Assembly (NCBI GenBank): GCA_944989445.1
Contig: CALYLW010000052.1
Location: 1,027,058-1,091,057 of the forward strand
DNA from: Ampullaceana balthica
Lineage: Eukaryota > Mollusca > Gastropoda > Lymnaeidae
Direction of reading: 5' to 3'
DNA: 64,000 nt
The position numbers and the translations under genes are program-made. Shown here in pieces: positions 1 to 11,490 of this stretch (position 1 is its first letter; each line of letters opens with the position of its first letter). The notes under the pieces are model-generated. The model was not told where the DNA came from. It saw only the letters and a list, made by a program, of their open reading frames with translations, and ran no database searches.

Positions 1-479
1 AATAAAAAAATCATTTATACAGTTCTTGCAAGTTTTCTTTTTCTTACAATTTTAATTTATAAAATACTAATTAAAATACAAATCAATAAATTAATTAATT
101 TAAGTTATCTTTAAGCTTTGTCGTAAATAGGCGATTTATTATTTTTTAATTATTGAGAAACGATCTTCTACTAGCAGATAGGTAAGCCTAAATTAATTGT
201 TTCAATCTCTACTGGACTACTTGGATTTCACCGCAGCTAAGTGTTTTTTTTGTGTTTTTTTGTTTTTGTTTTTTATTTCGTTTTATTCGTTTTATTTGTG
301 TACTATTTGTCCGTTGAGGAAGGCTCTTTGCCGAAACGTTCGCTGTTGTGTTACGTCCTGTCGGGCCTACTAATACCCTGTTTTTATATTATACATTTAC
401 CTATAATTTAAAAGCCTGATTGCAGTCTCACCCCATTACTTTGTTTCAATTAACTAGATACTTTAGTCAAAAACTGATG
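1..479. other. AT-rich flank, no gene seen
   Basis: AT-rich sequence with T-runs and no open frame of note. The only structured motif is the hammerhead-like segment at 311-343, listed separately. It may be the remains of a retroelement terminus, but nothing else in this stretch supports a family assignment. Confidence 0.5.
311..343 (+). ncRNA. hammerhead-like ribozyme motif (degenerate)
   Basis: The segment contains TTGAGGA (314-320), then GGC, a TCTTT loop, GCC, and GAAAC (333-337). This resembles the catalytic core of a hammerhead ribozyme (CUGANGA, stem II, GAAA), as found in the terminal repeats of Penelope-like and related retroelements. Departures from the core: the first C is T, there is an extra A before the stem, and stem II is only three base pairs. 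I cannot place stems I and III convincingly. It may be a decayed ribozyme or a chance or retroelement motif of similar look. Confidence 0.25.
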
Positions 480-1175
480 ATTTTTAAGGGTTATCCTGAA
501 GTTTTAGCACGTAAATGACGTAAAAATTGTTTGCGGTGCATTTTAATTTTCTCGGGAGAACATTCATTTTTATTTTATTAAATGCATTTATATATGCTAT
601 ATTTTAGTTATTATAGCGCTAATTTGTAAGGCTTTTAAATTTATAAGGCTTTTTCGGCCTTTGACGCTACATAATCGGAGTAGGATACATCATTTTTGTT
701 TATCTAACACCCTGCTAGCTAGATTTTTTTTACCTGGAACGACCCATGCTAAAATAAATTTACTGACTGAAGATGTTTTTTTAAAAAAGTTTCATTCATC
801 TATTTTAAGATTCTTAGAAGATCAATAAATATGATAATGAAAATTTCATTTTTTATTTACTTACTAGATGTTTGATTCTTTTTTGTTTGTAAGTGAGAAA
901 ATTTGCTTGGCCTCTTGCTGTGACAACCCAGCAAGTAGGGTGCTAGATAAACAAAATGGATGTATCCTAGTATTCATAGTCTACTCTGATTATGTAGCGT
1001 CAGGGGCCGAAAACAGCCGTTTAAATCAAAAAGCCTTACAAATTAGCGCTATAATACCTAAAATATAACATATATAAATGCATTTAATAAATTAAAACCG
1101 AAAGTTCTGACGAGAAAATTAAAATTCGCATTGAAATAGTATACGTGCTAAGACTGCAGGATTACCTTTTTACGT
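480..1175. repeat. long inverted repeat (fold-back element)
   Basis: Two imperfect arms of about 240 bases face each other across a ~200 base AT-rich centre. The left arm is ~480-735 and the right arm ~930-1175. Shared blocks include TTTTAATTTTCTCG, TTAAATGCATTTATATATG, ATTATAGCGCTAATTTG, GACGCTACATAATC and TTGTTTATCTA, each in opposite orientation. This fits a fold-back or long-terminal-inverted-repeat non-autonomous DNA transposon. I could not find a convincing target-site duplication, so the family is open. The open frame at 868-1068 lies within the arm and centre and is not a gene. Confidence 0.75.
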
Positions 1176-1269
1176 TGCACCATTTCTGATGTAACAATTC
1201 TGTATGACTATATGATGTCAGCATATGTCATCTAAACCGGGAAAAGAGGCAGTTCTTTAAAAATCTACA

Positions 1270-1800
1270 AGTAAAACCTAAACCCCCTAGCCTACATGGA
1301 AATTCTAAAGCACAATGCTGGAAATATTTTGGTGGTCTGTTCTCTGCTGATGGGAGAAATGTAGACGAAGATCGAGTTTATGGTCAGCTGTGTCTCACTG
1401 CTCAGCAGTCATTGGGTGACAAGTAGGGTCACATTTCAAAAGTAACCAATTTTGCCGCTAATTACATCAAGTGGCATTATGAATCTCCCCATAAGTGTCA
1501 AGCACAATGTGTAAGTACAAAGTCAAGAAAAGTCAATAAAATTTTGGGATATTTCCATAAGTTTGGAGAAGGCAACAGTCAACGTCAGGCAACATCAAGT
1601 CATGAACTGACAAGAGATATCGTTATCTGGTTCTTCAGAGACTTGCTTGCCTTTGAATCTTTGAAAATATGGCTAAAGATGGTTTTGTTGACTTCTTCAA
1701 AATTAATTGCCCCTCTCTAAACATACCGGCACCTCTAACACTTGCTGTAACATCCCTGGATGATGTTTACGAATATTTAGCTGCAAATGTCAATTTACGG
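1270..1800 (+). pseudogene. hAT-family transposase with BED zinc finger, N-terminal part, broken
   Basis: Reading across frames gives a BED-type finger region (KAQCWKYF, then VYGQLC), followed by segments typical of hAT transposases: HELTRDIVIWFFRDLLAFE, then after a frameshift VAKDGFVDFF and IPAPLTLAV. BED-hAT proteins normally bind the terminal inverted repeats and catalyse cut-and-paste transposition. Here the first finger cysteine appears to be glycine, there is an in-frame stop after the LGDK segment (~1422), and at least two frameshifts break the frame. Only the last part (1669-1800) is open from a methionine. The catalytic RNase H-like core and dimerisation domain are absent. The family call rests on motif recognition, not alignment. 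Confidence 0.7.
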
Positions 1801-1842
1801 AGAAATCCGGCTAATCCGGATATCAGCCGAAAAATTGTGTCA

Positions 1843-1875
1843 GCCAGCCGAAATTTAAAAAAAAATTCGGCTGGC
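1843..1875. other. hairpin
   Basis: GCCAGCCGAA is followed, after an A/T-rich loop, by its exact reverse complement TTCGGCTGGC, a 10 bp perfect stem. Nearby ATCCGGCTAATCCGGAT is also self-complementary in part. It lies between the hAT remnant and the LINE 3' end and may be a terminus of a small element. Confidence 0.5.
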
Positions 1876-1902
1876 AGGTCTATCTATGATTACCGACACT
1901 TT

Positions 1903-2443
1903 ATTTATCTTATCTGTTTAAAGACGCTCCTTCTATACATAAGATTATTGCGTCCTACGCTTATCTATGGTTTGTGTTTAGTCCTGCATTTTTATTAGAG
2001 ATTTAAATGTTGATAAAGTGTTGGTTTTCCTGGATTCTTCAGGCAACCCATTCCACGCCCGAATTCCGGACGGGAAGAATGAAAATTTGTATGTGTTTGT
2101 TCTTGCATACGGAATAAGAAAGGAGTTTTTATGCTTATGTCTATCTGAGGGTTGTATTAAGTTATCTTTGTGTTGTATTTCTAAATTAGAATTAATTGCT
2201 TTATGTATGAATACTACTTTGCTCTTGGTTCTTCTATCCTCTAGTGTTTCAAGGTTTAATGATTTAACTAATGGTGTTATTCTTGTCAGTTTTGAATATT
2301 CTCCAGTAATGAATCTGGCAGCTCTTTTTTGAATTTGTTCTAGGTTATCAATGCTTTCTTTGGTGGATGGGTCCCATACAGAAGATGCATATTCTAGTAC
2401 AGGTCTCACCAAAGTGAGGTAGCATTTTAGTTTTATATTTCTA
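1903..2443 (-). mobile_element. LINE copy 1, 3' part (RT C-terminus and 3' UTR)
   Basis: On the minus strand this encodes the end of a CR1/L2-type reverse transcriptase: KLKCYLTLVRPVLEYASSVW, then KRAARFITGEYS, and near the end FPSGIRAWNGLPEE. These match the thumb and C-terminal region of Jockey/CR1-superfamily ORF2. The 3' UTR ends with GGACGCAATAATC, a small hairpin, GAGCGTC and a short GATAA tail at 1903-1917. The upstream part of the same copy continues at 10665, because a Helitron (2444-10664) is inserted here. The junction reads A2443 / T10665, the A|T target expected for Helitrons. Frames on the two sides do not join cleanly, so the copy was probably already decayed. Confidence 0.85.
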
Positions 2444-3582
2444 CTAGCAGACCCGTCGTGCGTTGTAACGATCTCAGTAAAAATGAATAAATTTAAAGAA
2501 ACCAATGAGTGGTATGTTTAAAAACAATTCTGAAGAAACCTTCGGGGAAATGTGAAAAAAAATTCCAAGTTTCATAGCAAACGGATAAATAAATTAATAA
2601 TTAAATAGCATACAAAAGAAGAAACTATATTAAGGACCCCGGCCCCAAAATTAGTGATAATATAGTTTTTTATTGCCATTGTACTCAAGCTATATTCCTC
2701 AATATCGTGTAAAATTGAATAGGGAATACAATGATTAAAGTTCAGTAAAAAAAACCATTGGGGCCCCCAGCTCCGAAGAAATGGAAATTAAGTGTTAAGT
2801 GCCCTTTGTAATATAGGCTCATAAGTTTTTATATTCTACGTTTAGTCAAAATCCAGTTATTTTCTCATTATCTAACGCTCAAACTACTTTTTATATACCT
2901 GAAATAGGGAAAAAATAACATTAAGGGGCCCCTGCGCCAATTCGGTGCAAGAGGTCAATTTCAAAAACAGGTTCATTTTAGTTCATTTTTATTGTGGCTA
3001 TATTTTTCAAGATCTTTAAAAAGTAAATAGGAAAAATATCTTTAACATATACGAAAAAAGACATTTGGGGCCCCCGGCCCCGAAGATATTGGCATTAGAA
3101 TTTCAGTGTCTATATTATTTTAATATAGGCTACCAAGTTTTTGTTTGCAAAGTTTGATGAAGATCTATTAATTTACTAAGTAGCTAACGTAGAAACTATT
3201 TTTATATAGCTCATATAAGATTTAAAAAAGGCATTGAGGGCCCCAGGGCCCATTCTGGGCAAGATATAAAGTTCAAACCCCTGTTCATTTCAATTTGTAT
3301 AATAATTGATACATGTGTCATAATTTGTCAAGATTGTTAATGACTGAATGGTGAATAAAATCTTAAACGTTTAAGAAATGTGAATGTTTGGGCCCCCAGC
3401 CCCAAAGGAATGAATATTAGCAGTTTAGTGCCCTATAGTATTTTAATATTGGCTATCAAGTATTCATATACAAAGTTTGGTTAAGATCCAACAATTTACA
3501 CAGTAGCTAACGCTTAAACTAATTTTTATCTAGGACAATAGGAGTTTAGTGCCCTAAAGTAATGTAATAAAGGCTCTATCTA

Positions 3583-5278
3583 TCTATACTAATAAAAGGC
3601 AAAGCCCTCACTCACTGACTGATTCATCACTAATTCTCCAACTTCCCGTGTAGGTAGAAGCATGAAACTTTGGGAACTTGCTAAGTACACTCTCTCAACG
3701 ATAATTGGCTAATAAGAATTTTAAAATTCACACTGTTGGGGGGCCCGGGGCCCAAAAATGCTTTTTTTCCTTATATGGACTATATAGAATATGAAATCAC
3801 TAATTTTCTCATTTCTCGAGTAGGCAAAAGCATGAAACTTTGGGAAGTTGTTGAGTACAATCCCGCGATGGTAACGGGAGAAAAAATATTTAAATTATCA
3901 CTTCCTGGGGGCCGGTGCCCCAAATTAAGTTTTTTCCTTATATGAGCTTTATAAAAACTAAAAATCACTAATTCTCCTATTTCCCGTGTAGGTAGAAGCA
4001 TGAAACACTAGGTAGTTGATAAGCACACTTCCGCGATGGTAACAAGCGAAAAAAATATTTAAAATAACACTTAATGGGGTCCGGGGGCCCAAATGTAGTT
4101 TTTTCTTATATAAAAAAACTGACTCATCACTAATTCTCCAACTTCCCGTGTAAGTATTAGCATGAAACTTTGGGAACTTGCTGAGTACACTCTCTCAACG
4201 ATAATTGGCTAATAAGAATTTTAAAATTCACACTGTTGGGGGCCCGGGGCCCAAAAAAGCTTTTTTTCCTTATATGGACTATATAGAATATGAAATCACT
4301 AATTTTCTCATTTCTCGAGTAGGCAAAAGCATGAAACTTTGGTAAGTTGTTGAGTAAAAACCAGCGATAGCGACGGGAGGAAAAAAAAATTAAATTATAA
4401 CTTCCTGGGGCCAAAATAGTTTTTTCCTTATATGAGTAATACAAAAACTAAAAATCACAAATTCTCCTATTTCCCGTGTAGGTAGAAGCATGAAACTTGG
4501 GGTAGTTGTTAAGTACACTTCCACGATGGTAACAGGTAAAAACAATATTTAAATTATCACTTAATGGGGGCCGGGGGCCCAAATGTAGTTTCTTCATTTA
4601 TTAAAACAGACTCATCACTAATCTCGGATTTACCGCGTAGGTAGAAGCATGAAACTTTGGGAAGTTGTTGAGTAGCCTCTCGCGACGAAAATTGGCGTAA
4701 AAGAATTTTGAAATTCACACTCATGGGGGCCGGGGGCCCAAAAACTTTTTTTTCCTTATTCTGGCTTTATAAAAATTAAAAATCCCTTATTCTCCTAATT
4801 CCCGAGAAGGTAGAAGCATGAAACTTTGGGTAGTTGTTGGATAACATTCCGCGATGGTAACAGGTGGAACAATTATATAAATTATCACATAACGGGGGCC
4901 GGGGGCCGAAATGTAATTTTTTTTCTTATATGAGCTATATAAAAACTGAAAATCACTAATTCTCCTATTTCCCGTGTAGGTGGAAAGCATGAAACTTTGG
5001 GCGGTTGTTGAGTACCCTCCCGCAATGGTAGCAGACGGAAAAAAATTAAATTATCAGCTCGATGGGATGACGGGAAGTGTGTCATTTTTTTACTTTTCGT
5101 TTTTGTTTTTCTGCGGGACTACAACAGACAGACAGACCAGACGGTGAAGTTAATATATGTATTATATCCATCATGATCCATTTTGAAATCAATTGGTGTT
5201 TTGAATTTTGCGTTACGCGGGTTCTCAATGCTTACTGAAATCCTAAATTACCGCAGCAAAGCGCGGGTATTTTTCTAG
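3583..5278 (+). mobile_element. Helitron A, first of a tandem pair
   Basis: It begins with TCTATACTAATAAAAGGC and ends with a GC-rich terminal hairpin-like block (CCGCAGCAAAGCGCGGG), a short T-run and CTAG at 5275-5278. This is the standard layout of a Helitron 3' end. Inside are about nine diverged tandem units of roughly 165 bases. Each carries GTGTAGGTAGAAGCATGAAA, GAGTAC, GATGGTAAC and a GGGGGCCGGGGGCCC palindrome. There is no transposase. The open frames inside (for example minus 4157-4444) are only read-through of the repeated units. The next element begins at the very next base. Confidence 0.85.
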
Positions 5279-8263
5279 TCTATACTAATAAAAGGCAAAG
5301 CCCTCACTCACTGACTGATTCATCACTAATTCTCCAACTTCCCGTGTAGGTAGAAGCATGAAACTTTGGGAAGTTGTCGAGTAGCCTCTCGCGACGAAAA
5401 TTGGAGTAAAAGAATTTTAAAATTAACACTCATGGGGGCCGGGGGCCCAAAAACGTTTTTTTTCCTTATATGGCCTATATAAAATTTGAAAATCACCAAT
5501 TCTCCTGTTTCCCGAGTAGGCAGAAGCATGAAACTTTGGGAAGTTGTTGAGTACAATCCCGCGATGGTAACGGGAGAAAAAATATTTAAATTATCACTTC
5601 CTGGGGGCCGGGGGCCCAAATGAAGTTTTTTCCATATATGAGCTATATAAAAACTAAAAATCACTAATTCTCCTATTTCCCGTGTAGGTAGAAGCATGAA
5701 ACACTGGGTAGTTGATAAGCACACTTCCGCGATGGTAACAAGCGAAAAAAATATTTAAAATAACACTTAATGGGGTCCGGGGGCCCAAATGTAGTTTTTT
5801 TCTTATATAAAAAACTGACTCATCACTAATTCCCCAACTTCCCGTGTAGGTATTAGCATGAAACTTTGGGAACTTGCTGAGTACACTCTCTCAACGATAA
5901 TTGGCGAATAAGAATTTTAGAATTCACACTGTTGGGGGCCCGGGGCCCAAAAACGCTTTTTTTCCTTATATGGACTATATAGAATATGAAATCACTAATT
6001 TTCTCATTTTCTCGAGTAGGCAAAAGCATGAAACTTTGGGAAGTTGTTGAGTAAAAACCAGCGATAGCGACGGGAGGAAAAAAAATTAAATTATCACTTC
6101 CTGGGGGCCGGGGGCCCAAATGAAGTTTTTTCCTTATATGAGCTTTATAAAAACATGGGGGCGGGGGCCCAAAAAAGTTTTATTTTTCCTATATGGCCTA
6201 TATAAAATTTTAAAATCAACAATCTCCTGTTTCCCGAGTAGTTTTAAGTACACTTTCACGATGGTAACAGGTAAAAACAATATTTAAATTATCACTTACT
6301 GGGGGTCGGGGGCCAAAATGTAGTCTTTTCTTATATTAAAACTGACTCATCACTAATTATCGGATTTCCCGTGTATGTAGAAGCATGAAACCTTGGGAAG
6401 TTGTCAAGTAGCCTCTCTCGACGACAAATGGCGAAAAAGAATTTATAAATTCAGCTTCATGGGGGCCGGGGGCCCAAAATCTTTTTTTCCCCTTCCATTG
6501 GCTATATAAACATTTGAAAATCACTAATCCTCCTATTTCCCGAGTAGGTAGAAGCATGAAACTTTGGGAAGTTGTTGAGTACACTTCCGCGATGGTAACA
6601 GGCGAAAAAATATTCAAAATTTCACTTACTGGGGCCCAGGGGCCAAAATGTAGTTTTTTCCCTATATGAGTTATATAAAAACTGAAAATCACTAATTCTC
6701 CTAATTCCTGTGTAGGAAGTAGCATGAAACTTTGAGTAGTTGTTAAGTAACATTCTGCGATGGTAACAGGTTAAAAATTTATCTAAATTATCACTTACTG
6801 GGGGCCGGGGGCCAAAATGTAGTTTTTCTTCTTATATAAAAAACTGACTCATCACTAATTCTCCAATTTCTCGTGTAGGTAGCAGCATGAAACTTTGGAG
6901 AGTTGTTAAGTACACTTCCGCAATGGTAACAGGTGAAAAAGAATTTTGAAATTCACACTCATGGGGGCCGGGGGCCCAAAAACGTTTTTTTCCTTATTCT
7001 GGCTTTATAAAAATTAAAAATCCCTAATTCTCCTATTTCTCGAGAAGGTAGAAGCATGAAACTTTGGGTAGTTGTTGGATAACATTCCGCGATGGTAACA
7101 GGTGGAAACAATTATATAAATTATCACATAACGGGGGCCGGGGGCCCGAAATGTATTTCTTATATGAGCTATATAAAAACTGAAAATCACTAATTCTCCT
7201 ATTTCCGAGTAGGTAGAAGCATGAAACTTTGGGAAGTTGTTGAGTACAATCCCGCGATGGTAACGGGTGAAAAAATATTGAAATTATCACTTCACTGGGG
7301 GCCGGGGGCCCAAATTAGTTTTTTTCTTATATGAGCTATATAAAAACTAAAAATTACTAATTCTCCTATATCCCGTGTAGATAGAAGCATGAAACTTGGG
7401 GTGGTTGTTAAGTACACTTCCGCGATGGTAACAGCGTAAAAAAATATTTAAATTATCACTTAATGGGGGCCGGGGGCCCAAATGTAGTTTCTTCTATATT
7501 AAAACAGATCATCACTAATTCTCGGATTTACCGCGTAGGTAGAAGCATGAAACCTTGGGAAATTGTCAAGTAGCCTCTTTGGACGACAAATGGCGAAAAG
7601 GAATTTTAAAATTCACCTTCATGGGGGCCGGGGGCCCAAAATCGTTTTTTTCCCTTCTATGGGCTATATAAACATTTGAAAATCACTAATTCTCCTATTT
7701 CCCGAGTAGGTAGAAGCATGAAACTTTGGGAAGTTGTTGAGTACACTTCCGCGATGGTAACAGGCGAAAAAATATTTAAATTTTCACTTACTGGGGGCCC
7801 AGGGGCCCAAAATGTAGTTTTTTCCTTATATGAGCTATATAAAAACTGAAAATCACTAATTATCCTATTTCCTGTGTATGAAGAAGCATGAAAGTTTGAG
7901 TAGATTTAAGTAACATTCTGCGATGGTAACAGGTTTAAAAATTTTATAAATTATCACTTACTGGGGGCCGGGGGCCCAAATGTAGTTTTTTTCTTATATA
8001 AAAAACTGACTCATCACTAATTCTCCAATGTCTCGTGTTGGTAGCAGCATGAAACTTTGGAGAGTTGTTAAGTACACTTCCGCAATGGTAACAATCAAAA
8101 CAAATGTTTTTTTGTGATATGAGCTATATAAAACAGACTCATCATTAAATATATATCTTCCCGTGTAGGTAGGAGCATGAAACTTTGGGAAGTTGTTGAG
8201 TACACTCCCGCAATGGTAGCAGAAAATACTAATTTCCGCAGCGAAGCGGGGGTATTTTGCTAG
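5279..8263 (+). mobile_element. Helitron B, second of a tandem pair
   Basis: It opens with the same TCTATACTAATAAAAGGC start, directly after the CTAG of Helitron A, and ends with CCGCAGCGAAGCGGGGG, TATTTTG and CTAG at 8260-8263. The hairpin stem CCGC/GCGG is clear. The body is an array of ~165 base units like those of Helitron A, with more copies (about 17). After the end, Helitron C sequence resumes at TAGTTATATATAC. No protein is encoded. Minus-strand open frames (5326-5724, 6357-6725, 7033-7290) repeat the same peptide blocks and follow from the unit periodicity. Confidence 0.85.
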
Positions 8264-9134
8264 TAGTTATATATACTTTGTTTGGTAAAAATCCAGTTAT
8301 TTTCGCATTATTTAACATTTAAAATATTTTTTTATGTAGCCAATATAGGGAAAATAAACGAAATTAAGGGGCTCCCGGGCCTATACGGTGCAAGATGTCA
8401 CTTTCAAAAACCTTTTCATTTTAATTAAGTTTCATCATGGATATATATTTCTTAAGATCGTTATAACGTGAATGGGAAAAATATCTTAAACATATATGAA
8501 AAAAGACATTTGGGGCCCCCAGCCCCAAAGAAATTGACATTAGAAGTTCAGTGCCCAGAAGTATTTTAATATGGGAAACCTAGTTTTTGAAAACAAAGTT
8601 TGGTTAAGATCCATTCATTTACTTAGTACCTAATGCATAAACTAAATTTTAAATAGCTTATGTAAGCAAAAAACGACACTAAGGGCCCCAGGGCCCATTC
8701 TGTGAAAGACATAAATTTGAAAACACCTGTTCGTTTCAATATGGATAATAATGGATGCATTTTATCATTATTTTTCAAGATCGTTAATAAATATATGGGG
8801 AATAAATTCTTAAAATTTGAAGAAAAATGGCATTTTGGGCCCCCAGGCCCGAAGGAATTGTCATTAAGAGTTAATTGCCCTATAGTATTTTAATATTGGC
8901 TGTCAAGTTTTATATACAAAGTTTAGTTAAGATCCATTAATTAACACAGTAGCTAACGCTGAAACTAATTTTTATATAGCTCATTTAAACAAAACATGAC
9001 ATTATGGGCCCCGGCGCACCATGAGTGTTAAATTTCGAAAACAATTTGCCAGATACCATCCAGGGAGCATACTAAACAGTCTCAAAAAGATTCATGACGA
9101 TCGGGTGAATGGTTTAGTCAGCTATAAAGGACAT

Positions 9135-9167
<33 letters not shown>

Positions 9168-10664
9168 CAGACATACTTTGATTTTTATAAATATAGATAT
9201 ACTGAAATAAAACGACATAAAGGGGGACCGGGCCTATTCGGTGCGAGATGTAAATTTCAAAAACCTTTTCATTTTAATTCAATTTCATCAGGGATATATT
9301 TATCAAGATCGTTAAAATGTGAATGAAAAAATATCTTAAACATCAATGAAAAAAGACATTTGGAGCCCCCGGCCCCGAAGAAATCGACATAAAAAGTTTC
9401 GAAACTGTAAGTATTTTAATATGGGCCCCCAAGTTTTTGTATACAAAGTTTGGTTAAGATCCAATCATTTACTCTGTAGCCAACGCATAAACTATTTTTT
9501 ATAAAGCTCGTATAAGCAAAAAACGACATTAAGGGCCCCAGGGCCCAATTATTGCAAGAAATAAAGTGCGAAACATATGTTCATTTGAATAAATTTCAAA
9601 ATACCAAAATTTATTTATATTTCTCAATATTGTCATATAAACAACAAATGACATTATGGGCCCCCGGTGCCCCAAGAGTGTTAAATTTAGAAAAAAAAAT
9701 TGCCAGTTACCATCCCAGGTGGGTACTCAACAGTCTCCAAATATTTTACGACGATCGGATGAATGGTTTAGTCAGCTATAAAGGACATGCACACCCACGC
9801 ACACACAGACATACTTTGATTTTTATATATATAGAAGATATAAGAAAATTAAGACATTTAGGGGGCCCTGGGCCCATTCGGTGATAGATGTAAATTTCAA
9901 AAACCTTTTCATTTTAATTAAGTTTCTCATAGATATATTCCTCAAGATCGTGAAAAATTGAATGGGGGAAAATACATTAAACATATACAAAGAATAGACA
10001 TTGATGCCCCCGGCCCCAAAGGAATGGACATTTGAAGTTATGTGCCTTATAGTATTTTAATATGGGCTACCAAGGTTTTGTATTAAAATTTTGGTTTAGA
10101 TCCATTCATTTACTCAGTAGTTAACGCATAAACTAATTTTTATATATCTTATATCAGCAAAAAAATGACATTAAGGGCCCCGGGGCCCATCCAGTGAAAG
10201 ATATAGTTTAAAACACCTGTTCATTTCAATTTGTATAATAATTGATACATGTGTCATTATTTGTCAAGATTGTTAATGACTGAATGGTGACTAAAATCTT
10301 AAACGTTTAAGAAATGTGAATTTTTGGTCCCCCAGCCCCAAAGGAATGACTATTTGCAGTTCAGTGCCCTATAGTATTTTAATATTGGCTATCAAGTTGT
10401 CATATACAAAGTTTGGTTAAGATCCAACAATTTACACAGCAGCTAGCGCTTAAACTAATTTTTATATAGCTCATAAAAGCAAAAAATGACATTATGGGCC
10501 CCCGGTGCCCCATGAGTGTTAAATTTAGAAAAAAAGGTGCCAGTTACCATCCCAGTTATGTACTTAATAGTCTCCAAAAAATTCATGACGATCGGATGAA
10601 TGGTTTAGTCAGCTATAAAGGACATGCACACACACAGACATACTTTGATTTTTATATATATAGA
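8264..10664 (-). repeat. Helitron C 5' part: three stacked 5'-end modules
   Basis: Three copies of the Helitron 5' terminus lie in the same minus-strand orientation, with TC at 10664, 9835 and 9197. Each is preceded on the plus strand by GGTTTAGTCAGCTATAAAGG, ACATGCACAC and ACTTTGATTTTTATA. Between them are longer modules holding the palindromes GGGCCCCAGGGCCC and GGCCCCCGG. Only the outermost (10664) borders LINE sequence and is a true element end. Confidence 0.75.
9136..9165. repeat. (CA)n microsatellite
   Basis: An uninterrupted CA run of about 15 repeats just inside one of the stacked Helitron 5' ends. Shorter CA or CG-interrupted runs lie at the same place in the other two modules (around 9788 and 10625), so the microsatellite is part of the element. 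Confidence 0.9.
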
Positions 10665-11490
10665 TTACATTTGTTAAATTTCTTTTTATAAAGCCTAAGG
10701 TTTTGTTTGATTTTTTAATAACTTCTTTGACATGGGGATTCCATGATAGTTTCTCATTTATTAAGACTCCTAAGTATTTTGCATCTTTAGTTTGGGTCAG
10801 TTCTTTTCCATGAATGTAATATTTTGAATTTATTAATTTATTTGTTTCTTTTTCTTTGTTACTCTTAACAGTTGACACTTTTCTGGGTGGAAACTCATAC
10901 TCCAGTTAGTTTCCCAGTTTATCAATTCATCTAGGTCTTTTTGTAAAATTTTGCTATCTTGTTCTGATTTAATTGTTCTATAGATTACACAATCATCAGC
11001 AAACAACCTAACTTTTGTTCCTGTTGAGATGTTGTTGGGTAAATCATTTATATATATTAAAAAGAGTAAGGGACCTAGCACAGTTCCTTGTGGAACTCCT
11101 GAATTAACCTTTATTGGTGCAGATTTAGATCCATCAATTATTACAGTTTGCTCCCTGCCCTAAAGGAAGTCTTGGATCCAGTGATGTAAGGAACCTGAGA
11201 TTCCAAAGTAGTTAAGTTTTTTAAGTAAACTAAGGTGGTGAACTTTGTCAAATGCTTTTGAGAAGTCTAGTAATATTGTATCTATTTGATCATTTTTGAC
11301 TAAGCCTTTTGATAGTTCATCTATTAAACCTATTAGTTGTGTTTCACATGATCTGTTTTTTTCTAAAGCCGTGTTGATGTGGGCATAGGGCATTCTATTT
11401 GTCAAGGTGGTTAACTATTCTACTATATATTATGTGTTGTAGTAATTTACAGGTGATACTAGTAAGTGATACAGGCCTGTAATTACCAGG
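10665..11490 (-). pseudogene. LINE copy 1, reverse transcriptase domain (broken)
   Basis: Minus-strand translation gives NYRPVSLTSITCKLLQHII (~11405-11490), then ETQLIGLIDELSKG, TILLDFSKAFDKVHH, then after an in-frame stop at ~11161 VNSGVPQGTMLGPLLFLIYI, VRLFADDCVIY and NWSMSFHPEKCQLLRV, and after a frameshift KDAKYLGVLINEKLSWNPHV. These are the ordered RT motifs of a CR1/L2-like LINE, including the catalytic FADD. It would copy LINE RNA into DNA at a nicked target. It ends where Helitron C is inserted (10664) and resumes at 2443. One stop and at least two frameshifts make it inactive. Confidence 0.9.

Larger units (their letters stand above)
2444..10664 (-). mobile_element. Helitron C (host of two nested Helitrons)
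   Basis: On the minus strand the element starts with TCTATATATATAAAAATC (ending at 10664) and finishes with GACGGGTCTGCTAG (CTAG at 2444-2447). This matches Helitron rules: 5' TC, 3' CTAG, insertion between A and T, no target duplication. It splits LINE copy 1. No Rep/helicase gene is visible, so it is non-autonomous. Its body is made of repeated modules with GC palindromes (GGGCCCC and similar), lines such as CAAGATCGTTAA, and (CA)n near the 5' ends. Without the nested Helitrons A and B it would be about 3.5 kb. Related ends occur at 13520-15736 and at 58115. Confidence 0.8.

Noticed and set aside
2018..2332. 104-codon plus-strand frame (and its twin at 20435-20761)
   Set aside because: These are antisense to the LINE reverse transcriptase C-terminus.
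3736..7290. Frames of 66-132 codons inside Helitrons A and B
   Set aside because: They repeat the same peptide blocks because the DNA units repeat. There are no Rep or helicase motifs.
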